From Flavobacterium anseongense (GTDB lineage: Bacteria; Bacteroidota; Bacteroidia; Flavobacteriales; Flavobacteriaceae): a stretch of 64,000 bases of DNA. The stretch is from assembly GCF_021608185.1 (NCBI RefSeq), contig NZ_JAKIHN010000002.1, positions 186,001-250,000 on the forward strand, read 5' to 3'. Below, piece after piece: positions 63,619 through 64,000 of the stretch. A program made the translations under genes and the position numbers. Numbering within the stretch: position 1 is the stretch's first letter; the number at the start of each line of letters is the position of its first letter. The notes under the pieces are model-generated. The model worked only from the letters and a program-made list of their open reading frames with translations, was not told the origin of the DNA and made no database searches.

Positions 63619-63766
63619 GTCATTCCCACTTTTTTTTGTCTTTCCAGCAAAGGCGGGAATCTATTTTTATCACGCTTACGATCAAATAGTTGTCGAAGCC
63701 GTCCCTCCACTTCCTCACAAAACCTTTCGAGTGGTAACGAAAAAATACTTCCTTCGTAAGTATGAC
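63619..63766. repeat. GTCATTCC-type dispersed repeat, diverged
   Basis: Starts GTCATTCCCAC (63619-63629), contains AAAGGCGGGAATC, and ends GTATGAC (63760-63766). The ends are partly inverted, a form I recall as a common intergenic repeat. No coding frame of its own is seen. Confidence 0.45.
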
Positions 63767-63776
63767 AATAATAGGA

Positions 63777-64000
63777 CTACTTAATCTCATCCAAAGCCAA
63801 CAATAACAACTGTGCTGTGGCTTCATTGGTAGCCAAAGGCACATTGTGTACGTCGCAAATTCTAATCAGCATATTAATATCCGGTTCGTGGGGATGACTT
63901 GAGTTGGGGTCTTTAAAGAACAATACCATTTTGGTTTTTCCTTCGGCAACACGGGCTGCAATCTGAGCATCGCCACCTTGTGGTCCGGAAAGCATTTTCT
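63777..64000 (-). CDS. mgsA: Methylglyoxal synthase, 5' part beyond the window
   Basis: The frame is open at the window edge, so the gene continues beyond it; an internal ATG at 63995 is not the start. The visible 74 residues hold the MgsA core: SGPQGGDAQIAARV with the catalytic Asp (GGD), FFKDPNSSHPHEPDIN with the phosphate-site His, and LIRICDVHNVPLATNEATA. It converts dihydroxyacetone phosphate to methylglyoxal and phosphate. The C-terminus (LLALDEIK) is normal and ends just after the repeat. Confidence 0.92.
   Translation of the reverse strand, partial: KMLSGPQGGDAQIAARVAEGKTKMVLFFKDPNSSHPHEPDINMLIRICDVHNVPLATNEATAQLLLLALDEIK

Noticed and set aside
1..64000. tRNA and rRNA genes
   Set aside because: No cloverleaf with TTCGANNC-type T loop or rRNA segment was recognised by eye; a tRNAscan run would be decisive.

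Overview
The window is chromosomal DNA from a Bacteroidota bacterium, most probably Flavobacterium or a close relative. The grounds are AT-rich sequence, TAnnTTTG promoter boxes about 20 bases before several start codons, a SusC/SusD pair, a type IX secretion C-terminal signal, lipoprotein signals and family content typical of Flavobacteriaceae. Family names are recognised from motifs read by eye; no database search was run. No rRNA, tRNA, CRISPR array, transposase or integrase was seen. Layout: 1-2.1 kb holds the end of an M1 aminopeptidase gene and a convergent HTH-like coiled-coil gene with repeated GGACA-type sites upstream. 2.4-7.45 kb is the most unusual stretch: four head-to-tail units with all recognised genes on the + strand. 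Units 1, 2 and 4 start and end with unit-specific inverted repeats (15/16, 14/16 and 12/14 matches), and unit 3 has a weaker version. The units are separated by attC-like junctions that contain AGCGGTTTGGCG-type and GCGGAACG^TTA-type ends. This looks like a mobile integron-type gene-cassette array without an integrase in view. It carries two genes of unknown function, a two-TM coiled-coil protein, a non-coding 11-bp-period repeat unit and a beta-propeller lipoprotein. 7.5-15.4 kb holds an M3 peptidase, a nested palindrome, a DEAD-box helicase, and a tight operon of a BatA-like protein, a dihydroorotase-like protein that lacks its metal ligands, a small membrane protein and an esterase. 15.4-26.1 kb is core housekeeping: an MBL-fold hydrolase operon, Bcp peroxiredoxin, an endonuclease III without iron-sulfur cysteines, an ECF-type sigma factor followed by a 47-residue ORF, UvrA, a secreted M28 peptidase and a secreted unknown protein. 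26.1-44.5 kb is a minus-strand polysaccharide utilisation locus. In transcription order it has a propeller/HTH sensor-regulator, SusC, SusD, a LamG lipoprotein, a GH144-type glucanase, an esterase, a GH3, a GH97, a GH43 and an FHS-type sugar/proton symporter. The regulator would sense the glycan, SusCD would bind and import it, the hydrolases would cut it to sugars and the symporter would import the monomer. GH144 with GH3 suggests a beta-glucan such as beta-1,2-glucan, but GH97 and GH43 make the substrate mixed or uncertain. 44.6-64 kb is mostly envelope and general metabolism: a saccharopine/alanine-dehydrogenase-like enzyme with a LacI-type palindrome at its promoter, a serine hydrolase, a DUF2809-type protein, a GH3-beta-lactamase fusion, a PAP2 phosphatase, two iron-sulfur proteins, an MCE/MlaD protein, two tandem amidases, a divergent LptD-like protein, RidA, a Na+/H+ antiporter and the 3' part of methylglyoxal synthase.
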